Shown here: positions 47,238 through 58,090 of the stretch, piece after piece
Layout: every line of letters starts with the position of its first letter
Numbering within the stretch: the stretch's first letter is position 1
Source: Physella acuta
Taxonomy: Eukaryota > Mollusca > Gastropoda > Physidae
Length of the DNA stretch: 64,000 bases
NCBI RefSeq assembly: GCF_028476545.1
Contig: NW_026731570.1
Location: forward strand, 756,001 to 820,000
Direction: 5' to 3'
The notes under the pieces: generated by a model
What the model saw: the letters and a program-made list of their open reading frames with translations, nothing else
Told to the model about the DNA's origin: nothing
Databases searched by the model: none
Translations under genes and position numbers: made by a program

Positions 47238-49045
47238 TGATTCGGGTCAATAAAGCTCATTGTGGTTAAACCGAAAAAAAAACACCCGAGTTTGAACCCC
47301 CGGGTAGATGATGCTCGTTAGCTGGGGACAGCAAACCATTTAAGAGAGACAACTTAAAATTCGAACAACTGCTGCCTTGTGATTTGTTCTTGAATGTATA
47401 AAAGCTATGGAAGCAAACCCCAAAAAAAAGCAGGCTGAAATCGGAGTCAACGATCTATATGGCGCATAACAGGTTGACACGTAATGATTATGTTAGAGGA
47501 AATGCAGACGAAAACGAAGAAAAAAAGAAACCTAGTTTATTAACGTGTACGAGTATGTCGGCTTTACAGTTCAAATTCTCATCGAAATATTAAAAATCAA
47601 CCTCAAGCCTAACCAAAAAAAACAATTGTAAATCTAATTCGATAAAGTTGATTAGATCAATTGTTCGTGTTGATCTTGTTTAATAATTTAGAGAACGGAC
47701 ACGTATATATGCGCCAGTAAATGGCACCATTCTGTTACAAACAATTAACGCAGTTAATTATTAATTAAGGCGTGATACATCAGAGAGTATCCAATACTTC
47801 AACAAGAAAAAAGGAATCCTCACAATGTTTGTGTGAGGGAGTTTAGATTGACATTATCTGCTTGTCATCGTCCATTTCGTTATCGACAAGAAGGTCATTG
47901 ACCGGTAGGTCATTGAACGGTAGGTCATGACCTATTTCGCTATCGCCTAGCTAGTCATCGTCCAGTTGGTCATCTTTCATCTAGTTATTATCCTACAAAT
48001 CATAACGGATAACTTGATCCGGACTTTTGTTGAAAATAATGTTGGATATTTTAAATTTATAAACACAGTTTTATTTAAAGAAGAAAAAAAAATAAAGGCA
48101 TATTCGAATGTAGAAAAACAGTTTTAATTATGCAACCGGAAAAGTGTAATTGGGGCAAGAGCGCCAAAATCGATGACGTCACATGTCATATGTTTGAAGT
48201 ACGGAAAGTACACTAAACAATGGCGACATCTTCCAATTTTAGAATACGAAGAAATGATCTATTTTATTAAAATTTGATTTAGATCTACAGATTTACTTAT
48301 CGAGACGTAATTTATGAAATTTATACAATTTACTCGGCCAATACAAATTACTTTAAAAAAACAAGATCAATACCATTGAAAAGCCGGGTTTTTGATGAGT
48401 CATTTAAGACTTATAATCAATGTGTGCATTTAATATGGTGTTGTGTTGTGTTTATTTTGTCTGATAAGTATTAGTAGCCTATGTTATTTTAAATGTGTCG
48501 GACTTTTAGCTACTTAGTTATCTCTTTGCTTTGTCACTAATATCGTTAAACCTGTAGTAAAGCATATTGCGTTTTGACCAATTACTAATTTATAAAATAT
48601 TCTTCTAAAATGTATACCATTAAAAATATATAGACCGATAATTCACGTGTAACGGGTACCAACGGCTACTAAACTATAACACATACATCTTTCCACCCAC
48701 CTCCTCCCCATCCCCTTCTAATGAAATATGCTCCTAGCAATCCAAGGTAGACCAGTAACTGCCTTAGAACCTCTGCTATGAAACTCCCTAATCCCAGTGA
48801 TTGCCCCGCCCCCATCTCCACACACACACATAGCACACAAAACTTACCAGCGATATCCATTTCATTTACTTGAAGTAATCTACCAAGCTTAACAAGGGGA
48901 GTGAAGTGGACCAATTATGCTGACCAGTGTATAGATTTGATTATCTCCCATCGATTTGGTAAATAATTGCTCAGTATGTCTGTATATCCCTTTAATTCCA
49001 GAAATTTGGTTTTCATTACAACGTCGATTTTTTAAGTCGAGAGTT

Positions 49046-49049
<4 letters not shown>
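47232..49049. other. ~1.8-kb insertion between TA tracts
   Basis: Absent from the paralogous block. The left part (47283-47490) is the reverse complement, diverged, of 57885-58090. The part 48040-48200 (ATTCGAATGTAGAAAAACAG) is the reverse of 61630-61740. The minus-strand open frames at 48669-48914 and 48889-49296 have no domain. The insertion boundaries coincide with TA tracts on both sides. Confidence 0.5.

Positions 49050-49100
<51 letters not shown>
49050..49100. repeat. (TA)n microsatellite
   Basis: About 51 bp; right border of the insertion in copy B. Confidence 0.9.
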
Positions 49101-49103
<3 letters not shown>

Positions 49104-49799
49104 TTTGAATATAAGTAAAATGTGTGTGGTTGTGGATGGGGTGTGGGGTGTTGGAGATGCTCATCATGTCGGACAACACTTGAATGTGTATCAAAGAACA
49201 GGATTTCCTCTCCCTGCCCGGATGGACGTCCATGTTAATGTTGACCCTGATAATTAGGTCAAACACATCCCAGGTAACAAAGCTGTTTACCTGCACAGAT
49301 GGAAAGGGTGGGGGTGAGTGGGTGGCTAGTCACGTGACATAGACTTGTCTTTATATTTATCAACGATCTTGTTTTAATTTTTTGTTTGTCAGATATGTGA
49401 AGGTCATTGACCATTTGGTTATTTTTCCCACTCGAGAAAACGACCTACAGACAAACAACCTACGGTCAAATGAACCACAGGCAAACGACCTACAAACGAC
49501 CTACAGACATACGACCTCCGGACAAACGGCATTTGTGCAGGTGTCTCAAGTGCGAATATCGTAGATCCCACGAATAAAAACCTCAACGATATTACAAAAT
49601 ATGATTTAAAAAAAAGACTAAAAAGACGAGACAAAATTATTGATATCACTGTATGCCCCAATCAAGATAGTAGACCTATAACTTAAACAGGAAATGTTAA
49701 TGAAAACGTATATAAATTTAACGGTTAAATCTTTGTAAGAAAAATATCATACTCGAAGATAAATAAAAAGATTATTATCATTTTATAACTATATATTTA

Positions 49800-49862
49800 T
49801 GTGGAATGGCGTGGTCTAGCGGCAGAACGTACGCTTGACGCCCTGGAAGTCCCGGTTTCGAA
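49800..49862 (+). mobile_element. tRNA-like SINE fragment, paralog
   Basis: GGCGTGGTCTAGCGGCAGAA and CCCGGTTTCGAAATC; counterpart of 19488 with a better B box. Cut at ~49860 by the junction to the sequence homologous to 22436. Confidence 0.55.
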
Positions 49863-50034
49863 ATCTCTACTATCTTGTTTGGGCAGGGGGAGGGGGGATT
49901 TTGATCAGAGGTTACCTCCATGATGTGTGACGTCACGACAAGAAACATGGCGCCCACTGGCGTATGAACACATGCATGATTGATGCTGGGAGACGGGTAT
50001 CACGTGACAGAAGCTAAGAGAAAAGTTATTTCAT

Positions 50035-50545
50035 TCCGTGGTCCGGTTTACTAGTGGGCTAATTATGGTCCAGTTTTCAAGGGTCCGGTTAAATCAGTGG
50101 CGCGGTTAGCTTAGCGGTCCGGCTAACTCAGTATTCCGGCTAACGCAGTGGTACGGCAAAAGCAGTGGTGCGGCTTAATCACTGGTACGATACTGAGTGT
50201 TCCGGTTAACTTATTGATCTGGCTAACTCTGTCGTCCGGCTATCTCAGTGGTCCAGCTTACGGATGCGGCTAATTCAGTATTCCGGCTAAACCAGTGGTC
50301 CGGCTAATTTAGTACTCCGGCTAATTTAGTGGTCCAGCTAATATAGTACTCCGCGTAATTTAGATGTCCGGCTAGTTTAATGGTCCGGCTAACTCAGTGG
50401 TCCGGCTTACGGGTCCGGATAATTCAGTATTCCGGGTAACTCAGTTGTCCGGCAAAATAAGTGAACAGGCTAGCTCCGTGATCCGGTTAACTAAGTGTTC
50501 CGGCTAACAGGTCCGGCTAAGTGTTCCGTCTACCGGGTCCGGCTA
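50035..50545. repeat. GGTCCGGCTAA degenerate minisatellite, longer copy
   Basis: About 28 units of ~17-18 bp, roughly twice the paralogous array at 22610. Confidence 0.8.
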
Positions 50546-50821
50546 TCTTACCACGTGTCAAACAGATCCGGTTACCGACCTTGTTACCACCGCGCTGATT
50601 GTGTTTCTCACCCGGCTGGTCAATGATTGATGCACGTGCTACTAGGGTGTACTCACGCCGCGCTGATCCGTGTGCCCTTGCGAATGCCCTCTAGAGAGCG
50701 ATTGGTGTTTTTTTGTGGCGTTAAGACCTGCTGAAGAATTAGGGAGAGGCGGGGGTGGGGTGAAGTGGGGTTGGGGATGGGGCGGGGGTGGGGTGAAGTG
50801 GGGGTGAAATGTCCACAGATT

Positions 50822-51192
50822 ATTAGTGTTAGTGCCGAGAGTGCACCAAGGTTTAACACAGTTCACAGCGGTTTGATGTCGTCTTCTGATTCTGTCAAAA
50901 TATCTCGCGCGTAGAACTTTTTTGTCAGGGGAAATAACAAAAATTTTTTTTTTAATGGGAGGTAATTATATAATTAAATGATAAAAAGGAAAGAAAAAAG
51001 AATTAATACATATTGAAACAAAACCAAGTAAAAAGTGTTGGTATTAATTATAAAAAATTAAATTACAAGCAAAAATATTTTTAAAAATTTGTTAAATAAT
51101 AAAAATGTGTTAATTACAACTCCTAGTAATTGTTAATTGTTAATCCAATATTCAGTAGACACTAGTATTAACCATTTGATAATATTTATACC
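50822..51192 (+). repeat. Dispersed module M
   Basis: GTGTTAGTGCCGAGAGTGCA to TATTTATACCAAGAA. Followed after ~65 bp by LINE ORF1 copy d. Confidence 0.85.
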
Positions 51193-51258
51193 AAGAATAT
51201 CTTTAAGCGATATTTAATTTGAATTTTTTACTGGTGTCATTATATTTTCGTATTTACA

Positions 51259-52459
51259 GACACTTGGTCTTTTTCCTCAACAGCATTCGACGTCACCACT
51301 TTTCACAATACACACGAAATACACGACCCATACACTCTACATTTCACACTACACGAAAAAGACAGAATAAACGGAACCCTTAGATGGGTCCCCCCCACAC
51401 TCAACGATCTCACACTCATACAAGCACTACAGCCTTACAGCAACAAAGAACCAATCATAACCACCATTCCTCACAACAGTAACCGTAGCTTCTCCATACA
51501 CACTGACAACCCAGCAACCATCCCCCATTACATTCAAATAAATTACAAAAACAAATCCCTCAACATCCTAATTGCAATCAATGGAAGGAAACAAGCTTGC
51601 CAGTTCTGCTCTTCAACCTCGCACTGGGCCAATCACTGTCCAGCATCAAATGCACACCTGACAGTATCACAGGAATCAGCTACACCTGCTTAGCAGCTAT
51701 TAGCAGAACCTCCTACGCCGGTAAACCCACTAGCCACCCCAACCGCAACTGCGCCGAACTCAACACAGAACCCTTCAACAACACAGGAAACAACTATCCC
51801 TGCATAGCAACAATCAACAGAACCTCCTAAATCTACAAACCTGCAAGCCACCCCCAATACGACTGCACCGATCTCAACAACAAAAGAAACCAAAGCTCAA
51901 TTCAGGAAACCAACCAGTCCATCCAAGCCGCCAAGCAGACCAACATAACGAAAGTACCAACCGTTAAACCAGCTGCATAAAAAAAACCCAAATTGAACTG
52001 TCCTCTACCATCCACGCTCTACCCAGTCAATTTTACGTTTACTTTGAAACCAACTCTCGATTATAACAAGCCCAGCACAGATACAGATATGCCCGAATAT
52101 ACAAGTCCAAAAAGGAAAAAGGAAGACAGCCCCACAGACACAAAACAAACAGCAAAAAATAAAAAAACTACAAAATCAGCATTCGACGACAAAAAGTGCA
52201 TATTTTGCACCCAGCGATGAAAATCAGCTGAGGAAGCTAAAATACACGAACGCCATGAACACGGGGACTTCTTACTTTGTGACGTTTGTGTGGACGATTA
52301 CCCGCACACAGACTGGACTCGGCACTCAGACATATACGGACATTATATAAAAAACCATCCTGAAGTAACGATGAACTCCTGTCACTCTTGTAACCTATGC
52401 CTCCCTTTAGAAAGTATATAGGCTCACACGGAAAGCCACCCTCCGCCACCCAAATAATA
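51259..52459 (+). pseudogene. LINE ORF1 copy d
   Basis: Starts inside ORF1 at DTWSFSS, showing the Trp that copy b has lost. Open for 144 codons to TAG 51691: PYTLHFTLHEKDRINGTLRW, HYIQINYKNKSLNILIAING and the knuckle CQFCSSTSHWANHC. Beyond it a P/T/Q-rich linker continues with several stops and shifts; then (52190-52450) CIFCTQR, HERHEHG, CDVCVDDY...HYIKNH and CNLCLPLE...HTESH show the finger region. The 3' part ends with CATACAGAATTGAACTTTAT and an A-rich run near 52608, a tail type also seen at 6590. Older than copies a and b. Confidence 0.7.
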
Positions 52460-52794
52460 CGCCTCGAAGGAACATTGTTTTAATTATAGCAGCTTAGACG
52501 TTTTGTATAAGAAAAACCAAAAATAGATGACATAAAAAAGGAAGCTTCTACTCTTATAAATTGTCCGCTACATACAGAATTGAACTTTATATATTAGATA
52601 ATAAAACAAAAAAAAAGTATGGTTCTACTCTTTGTTTTGTTATAATGTAAACTCAAAATTGTATGACATGCTTAACTAAAATTGTAAAAAAAAGGTTCTA
52701 CTCTTTGTAATCCTCCATTACAAACATATAAACATACAGAATCCCATATTCCAAGATTACATTCATTTCATTGATGCCCTCGAGAGTGTGAACG
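52460..52794 (+). other. 3' tails of copy d and spacer
   Basis: Two A-rich tracts (about 52600-52618 and 52685-52694), each followed by GGTTCTACTCTTTG, and TGTAAACTCAAAATTGTATG, also present at 40867. It looks like tandem retroelement 3' ends. No gene. Confidence 0.45.
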
Positions 52795-52820
52795 TCTTTC
52801 GCTTTTTACTAAAGATTTCA
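52795..52820 (+). ncRNA. U5 snRNA fragment joined to LINE 5' end
   Basis: TCTTTCGCTTTTTACTAAAG then ATTTCA corresponds to U5 nt 31-56 with one change. It stops at the same nucleotide (nt 56) as the split U5 at 38095. ACA and the ATG of a LINE ORF1 (52823) follow directly. Confidence 0.75.
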
Positions 52821-52822
52821 AC

Positions 52823-53000
52823 AATGTCATCCTCCAAGACGACATATGCAAATATTATCACCGCCAACAAAGGGGTTGCGCCCTTGGATGTTCCCCCTAG
52901 GTCGAGAGACCCGGGGAGGAGCCACCCGGACTACGGTTTGGGTGGCTTAGTTAAATCCTGGTCCCAACCCTTTTCAGCCAAGTCAACTGCAATCCTGGTT
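52823..53000 (+). pseudogene. LINE ORF1 N-terminus (copy e)
   Basis: Open from the ATG: SSSKTTYANIITANKGVAPL, then RSRDPGRSHPDYGLGGLVKS, aligned with copy b from 38184. The conserved hairpin (AGCCACCCG...GGGTGGCT, 52919-52949) lies inside the coding part. Similarity ends near 53000, where the 53005-53640 repeat begins. Confidence 0.7.
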
Positions 53001-53004
53001 CGAA

Positions 53005-53640
53005 CTGGAGACTTTTCGACCACGCAGACCCCTATCGAGTGTATGACTAACTTGTATTCTATTTGAGAATTATATTTAATTTTTGTGCCTCAAATTATTT
53101 ATCACATAATCACCGCAAAAAGGATCACGTCAGTTATATCAGGTTAAATGTAGTCTCACGCCGTACCTTGTATATACGCCACATTTACTTTAAAGTGACG
53201 TAGTAGTATTTAACATCGGATCACGTTGAAATAATGTCATGTCAGTGTCATGTTACGACCTGAATTAATATAAACTTAACCTAAAGTAGGTTCACGTGGA
53301 ACAACTGTTTAGGCAAGATCACGTTAAAGTGATGTAGTAAGTCGAACATCACACGAAGCGTGAGCACTCTAAAAGCCAATTAAATGTAAAGAGAACAGAC
53401 ATCAAAAAAAAAATCGTTTTTTTCTAATTAAAGACATTTTCCTAGAAATTAGGTTAAGTGATGGGCGTCGTTCCTACGAATAATGTGAAAAAGAAAGTGA
53501 GACAAACTGATAAATTAAAGGGAAATAACTAGATTTTAGCCTGTTATTTTATTATTTTGTTTTACAAAAATTAAACGCAAATTTCACGTTATACTTTGAA
53601 TTAGTAATAAACGTTGAATTAGCACTACACTAAATTCTCC
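53005..53640 (+). repeat. Dispersed ~630-bp repeat, copy 1
   Basis: Starts at GAGACTTTTCGACCACGCAG and pairs with 58085-58720 in direct orientation, including GATCACGTCAGTTATATCAG. No coding frame. It has no obvious terminal inverted repeats; class unknown. Confidence 0.75.
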
Positions 53641-53830
53641 CACACTAAATTCTCCCAAACTAAATTTTCGCACACTAAATTCTCCCACATTAGATTTTCT
53701 CATACTAAATTCTCACACACTAAATTCTCGCACACTAAATTCTCCCGCACTATATTCTCCCACACTAAATTCTCCCACACTATGTTCTCGCAAACTAAAC
53801 TCTCCCACACCAACAATCTCCCAAATCTAA
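53625..53830. repeat. (CACTAAATTCTCCC)n minisatellite
   Basis: About 12 units, then the constant AAACTCGATACAAAACTTG segment, a C run (53907-53920) and module M. Confidence 0.9.
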
Positions 53831-53929
53831 ACTCGATACAAAACTTGTCTTCACCAAAAATCACCCAAACATTCAACTCCCCCATACTAGATTCCATCAC
53901 ACAATCCCCCCCCCCCCCCCCACATAATA

Positions 53930-54302
53930 TTAGTGTTAGTCCCGAGTGCACCAATGTGTAACACAGTTCACAGCGGTTTGCTGTCGTCTTTTGTTTGTTT
54001 GAAAGTATCTCGCGTGTGAGACTTTTTTGTCAGGGGAGAAAACAAACAATGTTTTTTTTCAAGGGAGGTAATTTTAAAATTAAAATAAAAATAGAAGTGA
54101 AAAAAGTAGTAATAAATTTTGAAACAAAAACAAGAAAACTGACTTCAGTATTAATTATAAAAAAATACATTTCAAAAATGTTTTTTAAAATATTTGGTAA
54201 TTTATAACACAATGTTAATTACAATTTCCAGCAATTTTTAATGTTAATATAATAATTAAATGTAACTTGTTTCAACCAGCTTTAATATCAATACCAAGAA
54301 GT
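53930..54302 (+). repeat. Dispersed module M
   Basis: GTGTTAGTCCCGAGTGCACC to ATCAATACCAAGAAG. A U2-headed element follows ~70 bp later. Confidence 0.85.
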
Positions 54303-54372
54303 TTTATGAAACATTGTTGGGATATTATTCTATGTGCTAGTAATCACATTTCGGCTTATTTGTTTTATTATG

Positions 54373-54417
54373 ATCGCTTCTCGGCCTTTTGGCTAAGATC
54401 AAAGTGTAGTATCTGTT
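54373..54417 (+). ncRNA. U2 snRNA 5' end, 45 nt
   Basis: ATCGCTTCTCGGCCTTTTGG, CTAAGATCAAAGTGTAGTAT, CTGTT: identical, as far as I can recall, to an invertebrate U2 from nt 1 to nt 45 apart from the tetraloop. It is then replaced by ATGGATCTACAC. It includes the branch-point-recognition segment GTAGTA but not the Sm site. Confidence 0.92.
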
Positions 54418-54429
54418 ATGGATCTACAC

Positions 54430-54639
54430 CAGGGGTCGGCAACCTTTTGAAGCGGAAGAGCCAAAAGTTACAATTTTCAAAATTTCCTTGGTTTTAAAGA
54501 GCCACAAACGTTTTTTTTTTTGTTTCAAATATTTTATTTTTTATTAAGATTATTAGTATTTGTTCAAGGAGCTGGAGAGCCGCATCTTGATATCAAAAGA
54601 GCCGCATGCGGCTCGCGAGCCGCAGGTTGCCGACCCCTG
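54430..54639 (-). mobile_element. 210-bp non-autonomous hAT with perfect target duplication
   Basis: CAGGGGTCGGCAACC at the left and GGTTGCCGACCCCTG at the right, flanked by ATCTACAC at 54422-54429 and 54640-54647. This 8-bp duplication fixes the family as hAT. Inserted in the U2-headed element, so younger than it. Confidence 0.92.
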
Positions 54640-55852
54640 ATCTACACGGATCTTAGCCATTTGGTTGGTCAGCCCCTTTTAGGGCTGGCTACCGGGGTCG
54701 AGAGGCGGTCAAACCTACTACTCTAACTCACGCAAATCTCGCCAACGACCGCTGTGGGGTTGCTCCCAAACATCCCTCGAACGCACATGCTCTCGAGATG
54801 AGTCACCCAGTACTTGTATTGGGTGGCTTCAAATGTTCGAACGGCTAACTTTTCAACCTTCTTTTTTTCAGACTGACGACACCCATCTAGGAGAAATCTT
54901 AGGTGGGAGGTCGGTCAAATCGCCAACAAATCGAACTCATCTACTACGTCAAACGCATCTACCTCGCTTCCAACAAACTCACTACCACTCTGACGACACC
55001 CACCTAGGAGAAATCTTAGGTGGGAGGCTTACGTCAAACGCCAACAAATCGAACTCAGCTACTACGTCAAACGCAACCCAACAAATCGAATTCATCTACT
55101 ACGTCACACGCAACTACCTCGCTCAACAAATCGAACTCACCTAATACGTCAAACGCATCTACCTCGCTTCCAACAAACTCACTACCACCATGACGACACC
55201 CACCTAGGAGAAATCTTAGGTGGGAGGCTTACGTCAAACACAAGCAAATCAACTAACTGCCTCTCAAAGACCAACTAATCAACTTACCTAACACTCGACA
55301 CAGCGCTCACCTCGCTACCCTCTCCAAGCTCCACTCCATCGAACAATACTACCACCAAGACAACACACGAAGCTCGACGCCTCACCAACACATCGATCAA
55401 CGCTTCAACCACGGAACATCCCTCACTAACACTCCCAAAGCACAACTACCAACCAAGAAGAAACCACTAACCAACCAAGATTGTATCACGTGCAAGAACA
55501 AAGGCCAAAGGACGATAAGCGATCATGTTTTGTTTGTCATGTACTTTATGTTATTTCAAAGGAAACCAAGAAACCGGAAGTCAAGTAAATCAAGGAAACA
55601 AGAAAATATAGAAAGAAACCAGAAATGAATCAAGAAACACAAGGAAAATAACACAAGCAAGAATTAAATTCTTTTAAATATGTATAATATTCCATGTATG
55701 TATATAACCATGCAACCTTCTCTTACTGCCTCCCTGCGCGAACAGGGTAGACAGTAAGTAAGGAATTTTATTAAACACAAAAAAAAAAAAATATTTGTTA
55801 CCCAGTACTTGGAATTAAACTCAAAGCATTCTAATGAGAGAATTATTTTTTA

Positions 55853-55889
55853 GCATTTTGGCTAAGATCAAAGTGTAGAATCCGTTCTT
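55853..55889 (+). ncRNA. U2 snRNA fragment joined to LINE ORF1
   Basis: GCATTTTGGCTAAGATCAAA then GTGTAGAATCCGTTCTT matches U2 nt 12-48 with three changes. TTAATT and the ATG of ORF1 copy f (55896) follow. The 5' dozen nucleotides of U2 are missing. Confidence 0.8.
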
Positions 55890-55895
55890 TTAATT

Positions 55896-56684
55896 ATGTC
55901 ATCCTCCAAGACGACATGCAAAAATTGCTACCACCAACACAGGGGTTGCGCCCTGCAATGCTCCCTCCAGGTCGAGAGATCCGGAGAGGAGCCACCCGGA
56001 CTATGGTTCGGGTGGTCTAATGAAACCACGGGCCCAATCCCCAACAGATACAGCGAAGTCAATCAACAACCCTCATAATTGAATTACAGAAAGAAGAAAG
56101 CCCTGATCTTTTCTCGACTCAACCAACACCAAGTACAGTCATGCAGGTGGTCATTCAAGCTAACGGCCGTGCAAATTTACGTGGACACATCATCCGCCAA
56201 CTCATCAGCCCACACCAAATTTTGCTAATGAACTACATCAGCCCACACCAAATTTTGCTAATGAACTACATCAGCCCACACCAAATTTTGCTAATGAACT
56301 ACGAACGAGGTGACACATGGTTCTTTTCGTCCGAAAGCTTCAATGTGAGTGAAGTGGACAACACAACCAAACAATACGGACCTTACTCACTGCATTTTAA
56401 GATCCACCCCAAGGATAGATCCAACGGTACACTAAGATGTGTTCCCCCGGCACTCGAAAACGACACCTGCTAAAAGCACTCAGAATCATCAGCAAGAAGG
56501 AACCATCAGTAAACAAAATCCCACACACCAACAATCGAAGCTTCAAATTCAATTACAAAAACAAATCTATTAACATTCTCATAGCCATCATAGAAAACAA
56601 GCATGCCAAACATGCGCATCCACACAACACTGGACAAATCAGTGTTACCTAACGAAACAAGACTCGCCACGACAGGAAACTCCG
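55896..56684 (+). pseudogene. LINE ORF1 copy f with triplicated segment
   Basis: Starts MSSSKTT like copy e, then a 2-base loss shifts the frame. The hairpin arm GAGCCACCCGGACTATGG is at about 55993. From 56141 the correct frame resumes: QVVIQANGRANLRGHIIRQL, then SPHQILLMNY three times (33-bp unit, 56204-56302), ERGDTWFFSSESFNV, and YSLHFKIHPKDRSNGTLRCV. Further shifts follow; SFKFNYKNKSINILIAI is recognisable but the knuckle is degraded (KHAKHAHPHNTGQ). It ends at a TA tract. The U2 fragment lies immediately upstream. Confidence 0.7.

Positions 56685-56754
<70 letters not shown>
56685..56754. repeat. (TA)n microsatellite
   Basis: About 70 bp with one CA interruption, at the 3' limit of ORF1 copy f. 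Confidence 0.9.
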
Positions 56755-56756
<2 letters not shown>

Positions 56757-57049
56757 TATATTGATTTTTAAGAACATTGTGGCTTTACAAATTGCAAATA
56801 CGGATACCAAGCCATTAAGCGACAAAGTTTTCGAAGAAATCGGGCCTTTACTTTCAGGAAACAGATATTTAGCCCTGTTCATCCGAAGCTGTTTCTGAAG
56901 GATATAGACAAGCAAAGAAGCTGGGGAAATGGCTACCATGGTGGTGGGGTGGGAAGGGGTGATTGTACTGCGGGATGGGAGGGAGGGGTAATAACAGGTG
57001 GGTAATGTCTAAGACCTGTGCTATTATACACAGCATTATATTTATAAAT
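56755..57049. other. Unclassified spacer
   Basis: GGTTGGGG-type G-rich stretch near 56940-57000; no gene. Confidence 0.4.
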
Positions 57050-57780
57050 CATAGGTTTATGTTAGGTTCATAGGTTTATGTTATGTTCATAGGTTTATGT
57101 TAGGCTTATGTCAGGTTGATAGGTTTATGTTAGGTTGATAGGTTTATGTTAGGTTGATAGGTTTATGTTAGGTTGATAGGTTTATGTTATGTTCAAAGGT
57201 ATATGTTAGGTTCATGATAGGTCCAAAGGTTTATGCTACGTTCAAAGCTATATGTTTGGTTCATGTTAGACTCATAGTAGGTTCATGTAAGGTTTATAGT
57301 TTATGTTAGGCTTATACGTTTATGTTAGGTTTATGTTTGGTTTATGTTATGTTCATAGGTTTATGTTAGGTTTATAGGTTTATGTTAGGTGCATATGTTT
57401 ATGTAAGGTTATAGATTTATGCTAGGTTCATAAGTTTATGCAGGGTTCACGTTAGGTTTAAGATTAATTCAATTTAGGTTCTTGTTACTTTAATATCGAG
57501 TGTAATTTAGTAATTCGTGTTACGTTCAATTAAGGTGTAAAATTAAGGAACTTGCTAGCATTCAGGTAAGTTCATAACAAGTTCATGTTAGGTTCATGTT
57601 AACTCCGCTTTTAGGCATTTGTTAGGTTCATTATAGGTTCAAATTAGGTTCAAATTAGGTTCAAGTTATGTATGACTTGGATTATAATTTCATATTAGCC
57701 ACATGCTAGCTTCGAGGTTAGGTTTATGTTAGTTTATAGTAGGTTCATGTTATTATTATGTTAGGTTGAAGTTTTGTTAG
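57050..57780. repeat. 19-bp minisatellite (AGGTTTATGTTAGGTTGAT)
   Basis: Regular 19-bp units at 57121-57180, with increasingly degenerate AGGTTCATGTT units to 57780. Confidence 0.85.
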
Positions 57781-57884
57781 AATTATTTTAGTATGAAAAA
57801 ATGTCCTTGTGGTTTATCGTGTGTACTTTCTTTTCTTCTCCATTCTTAATTTTAGTGTGGGAAGGTATCCCATCCAGTATAATT

Positions 57885-58090
57885 AAGTATACGTGTCAAC
57901 TAGTTATACGCCATATAAGCAGTTGACTCCGATTTCAGCCCGCTTTTCTTTTTGGATTTGCTTCCATAGCCTTTGTCTAACCAAGAACAAACTACAAGGC
58001 AGCAGTTGTTAGATTTTGGAGTTGTCTCTCCTAGAAGAGTGGCTGTCCCCAGCTAACGAGCCTCATCTGCCCGAGGGTTCGAACTCGAGA
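57885..58090 (+). repeat. Dispersed repeat, inverted relative to 47283-47490
   Basis: GCAGTTGACTCCGATTTCAG, AGCCCGCTTTTC, GGATTTGCTTCCATAG and CCCCAGCTAACGAG occur in reverse order and strand at 47283-47490. It runs directly into the 58085-58720 repeat. Confidence 0.65.

Larger units (their letters stand above)
46914..51195 (+). repeat. Diverged segmental duplication, copy B
   Basis: Pair of 18092-23475. Aligned landmarks: exon piece 46914, TA tract, AATATAAGTAAAATGTGTGT (49110), AGGATTTCCTCTCCC (49199), SINE-like 49800, GATTACTAGTGGGC-like array (50035-50545), module M (50822). Insertions and array sizes differ between the two. Confidence 0.85.
54373..55791 (+). mobile_element. U2-headed retroelement 2
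   Basis: Same plan as 36729-38034: U2 nt 1-45, GGATCTACAC, stem CAGCCCCTTTTAGGGCTG, hairpin around 54803-54826 with CACCCAGTACTTGTATTGGG, GGCTAAC plus pyrimidine tract and CAG (about 54843-54871), three (not two) TAGGTGGG hairpin units, C/A-rich body, 3' hairpin (55722-55758), A tail (55779-55791). A hAT sits inside at 54430-54639. The end of the body reads NQDCITCKNKGQ in one frame but this is not kept in other copies. Confidence 0.75.
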
